From Candidatus Aminicenantota bacterium (GTDB lineage Bacteria; Acidobacteriota; Aminicenantia; Aminicenantales; Aminicenantaceae): a stretch of DNA of 6,831 nucleotides. Position 1 is the first letter of the stretch; the number at the start of each line of letters is the position of its first letter. Below, in pieces: positions 5,956 to 6,831 of this stretch. Under the pieces are notes generated by a model, which saw only the letters and a list, made by a program, of their open reading frames with translations, was not told where the DNA came from and did no database searches. The stretch is taken from positions 1 through 6,831 of the forward strand of contig WTAW01000350.1 in NCBI GenBank assembly GCA_013139435.1. Direction: 5' to 3'. Both the position numbers and the translations under genes were made by a program.

Positions 5956-6381
5956 ATGGGAGTTTCAATTCCTGGTAAAGAAGGCGACGAAGTTTCTGCT
6001 GTACCTAATGTCGTTCCTCTTTGTGATGTTCTTCTTGTTCTTCTCATCATCTTCATGGTTGTGACACCACTCATTCAAAAAGGAGTTGATGTCCGACTTC
6101 CCACCGCCCTCAACACCATAGACATGCCTGAAAATCCGGAAGTCGTCCTGCACATCAGAAAAGGTGGTGCCCTCTACCTGAACGAAGATCAGGTCCAGAT
6201 GGACAATCTCGCAATTCTGTTGGAAGAGGCCTTGTTGGCTGCTGGTGACAAAAGACTCTACCTGAGAGCCGATGGGGAGCTGGAGTACGGCAACGTCGTG
6301 GATGTCATCGAGATCATGAAGGACGCTGGCGTAGAGATCGTAGGCATTATCACGGATAAGAAAACAGAACGAATCGATTAG
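5956..6381 (+). CDS. exbD: Biopolymer transport protein ExbD (ExbD/TolR family)
   Basis: ExbD sits inside the ExbB ring and carries the proton-accepting aspartate. The 141 residues match the E. coli length. A short cytoplasmic tail leads into PNVVPLCDVLLVLLIIFMVV (17-36), where Asp24 is the family's essential membrane aspartate. The periplasmic domain follows, with the beta-strand pattern PEVVLHI (61-67), LYLNEDQV (73-80), LYLRADGELEYGNVVDVIEI (101-120) and a closing GVEIVGIITD. AAAGGGGA (5943-5950) lies five bases before the ATG. The gene follows exbB after 40 bases, so the two are surely co-transcribed. Many relatives have two exbD genes in a row; only one is seen here, and the DNA that follows is an inverted-repeat element instead. 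TolR is the main alternative name; tonB nearby favours ExbD. Confidence 0.94.
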   Translation: MGVSIPGKEGDEVSAVPNVVPLCDVLLVLLIIFMVVTPLIQKGVDVRLPTALNTIDMPENPEVVLHIRKGGALYLNEDQVQMDNLAILLEEALLAAGDKRLYLRADGELEYGNVVDVIEIMKDAGVEIVGIITDKKTERID

Positions 6382-6445
6382 GGATACTTCAGCACCTATA
6401 CCATTCCGGGTTTAGCTATAAAGCTATTAGTTATCGACTATCACC
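6382..6445. other. Short non-coding stretch after exbD
   Basis: I see no gene here. A small perfect hairpin, TAGCT (6413-6417) with AGCTA (6422-6426) around an ATAA loop, is AT-rich and is followed only by TTAGTTAT, so it is at best a poor terminator. The stretch separates the exbD stop from the left inverted repeat of the element that follows. Confidence 0.4.
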
Positions 6446-6704
6446 AACCTGAATTATTCATAAATTATGCCGACACCAACATCTATCTCTTTTCATATGT
6501 GCCAGTTACAATGGACTTGCTGAAGCAGGACATTAAACGCATTTTCCATACATATTTCTCATTTTATGTCGGCATTCTTTACCCTTCGGGCGAGCCGATC
6601 TTACTACATCGACTTCGTTGTAGCCCCTTCGCGGTAGTTCACTACAGCTTCATGGGCCACTTCCTTGCCGCTGCAGCAACCTCGACTCGTGAATAATCCA
6701 GGCT
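6446..6704. mobile_element. Small inverted-repeat element (MITE-like, or insertion-sequence remnant)
   Basis: The left end AACCTGAATTATTCA (6446-6460) and the reverse complement of the right end TGAATAATCCAGGCT (6690-6704) agree at 13 of 15 bases. The 259 bases between and including them have no credible gene and carry further paired sequences: ATGCCGACA (6467-6475) with TGTCGGCAT (6567-6575), and hairpins near the right end. A short length, terminal inverted repeats and no transposase suggest a non-autonomous element, probably mobilised by a transposase elsewhere. I see no clear target-site duplication, and I cannot name the family. A structured RNA or an old insertion-sequence remnant is possible. 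Confidence 0.4.
6604..6646. repeat. Overlapping hairpins with alternative pairing
   Basis: CTACA (6604-6608) can pair with TGTAG (6619-6623), with an added CG/CG pair around an ACTT loop. GTAG (6634-6637) can pair with CTAC (6642-6645) around a TTCA loop. TGTAG (6619-6623) can equally pair with the second CTACA (6642-6646), which would open both other hairpins. The set lies inside the inverted-repeat element. The pairings are read from the sequence; any function is unknown. Confidence 0.4.
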
Positions 6705-6830
6705 AAAGGGTAAGGAAAGATAAGTTTCAACTTCTTCCTTACTCTTTGGTTCTTTTTTTAGGACCTTTTTCCAAACGTCTCCACTCTCCATACAAAAGTA
6801 CACGGGTATATCTCTGATTGTTTTCCCCAT
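6642..6830 (-). CDS. Doubtful short open frame entering from the right edge
   Basis: The minus strand is open from an ATG at 6830 to a TAG at 6642-6644, giving 62 residues that begin MGKTIRDIPVYFCMESGDVW. I recognise no family. The frame may continue beyond the window, in which case the ATG is internal. Against a real gene: its middle is encoded by the arms of the terminator hairpin, and its last third runs through the right end of the inverted-repeat element. If a real gene enters from the right, its natural C-terminus has probably been replaced by element sequence, making a truncated chimera. No ribosome binding site can be judged at the edge. Confidence 0.2.
   Translation of the reverse strand: MGKTIRDIPVYFCMESGDVWKKVLKKEPKSKEEVETYLSLPFSLDYSRVEVAAAARKWPMKL
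6703..6759 (+). terminator. Strong rho-independent terminator, + strand
   Basis: AAAGGGTAAGGAA (6705-6717) pairs with TTCCTTACTCTTT (6735-6747) along 13 positions, with a single G-T wobble. The base extends by T6704-G6748 and C6703-G6749. The top can add AAGT/ACTT around a TTCA loop. A T-tract, TTCTTTTTTT (6750-6759), follows at once. This is the only good terminator in the window. It would end transcription of tonB-exbB-exbD, although it lies about 320 bases past the exbD stop. There is no matching T-run on the other strand, so it is not clearly bidirectional. Confidence 0.75.
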
Positions 6831-6831
6831 A

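Noticed and set aside
6499..6696. Plus-strand frame of 65 codons from a GTG
   Set aside because: There is no ribosome binding site and no recognisable domain, and it lies inside the inverted-repeat element with its stop in the right end repeat.

Overview
The window reads almost entirely on the + strand. It holds a housekeeping cluster for tRNA modification and Sec export, then an energy-transducer operon, then about 450 bases of mostly non-coding, inverted-repeat-rich DNA. The organism is a bacterium and very probably a diderm, because TonB, ExbB and ExbD work on outer-membrane receptors. Base composition is balanced. The TonB linker is a run of Gly-Gly-Val-type tetrapeptides, a style I associate with Acidobacteria and related phyla such as Aminicenantes; that placement is an inference from memory.

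Region 1 (1-4315): the last 14 codons of a gene ending like the TGS domain of the ATPase YchF, then tgt, yajC, secD and secF. tgt and yajC overlap by 4 bases and secD-secF are 4 bases apart, so this looks like one transcript. The order tgt-yajC-secD-secF is the classic bacterial one, but the expected queA is not directly upstream of tgt. Tgt makes the base exchange that puts a queuosine precursor into tRNA. YajC, SecD and SecF form the accessory membrane complex that uses the proton gradient to pull secreted proteins through SecYEG. Tgt carries unusual residues in its base-binding pocket, and SecF lacks a usually acidic residue and has an enlarged periplasmic domain.

Region 2 (4316-6381): a convincing sigma-70-type promoter whose -35 hexamer lies in a perfect inverted repeat starts a second unit, tonB-exbB-exbD. 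ExbB and ExbD form the inner-membrane proton-driven motor, and TonB carries the force across the periplasm to outer-membrane receptors. The TonB has twelve consecutive prolines, a basic patch and eight Gly-rich tetrapeptides between its membrane anchor and its C-terminal domain.

Region 3 (6382-6831): no convincing gene. A segment of about 260 bases is bounded by 15-base imperfect inverted repeats, like a small non-autonomous transposable element, and contains several hairpins. A strong rho-independent terminator on the + strand directly abuts its right end. A short minus-strand open frame entering from the right edge is doubtful.

The best candidates for something unusual are the altered Tgt pocket, the inverted-repeat promoter of tonB, a possible hairpin-bridged ribosome binding site for secD, and the small inverted-repeat element next to the terminator. 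I see no defence system, CRISPR array, tRNA or rRNA.
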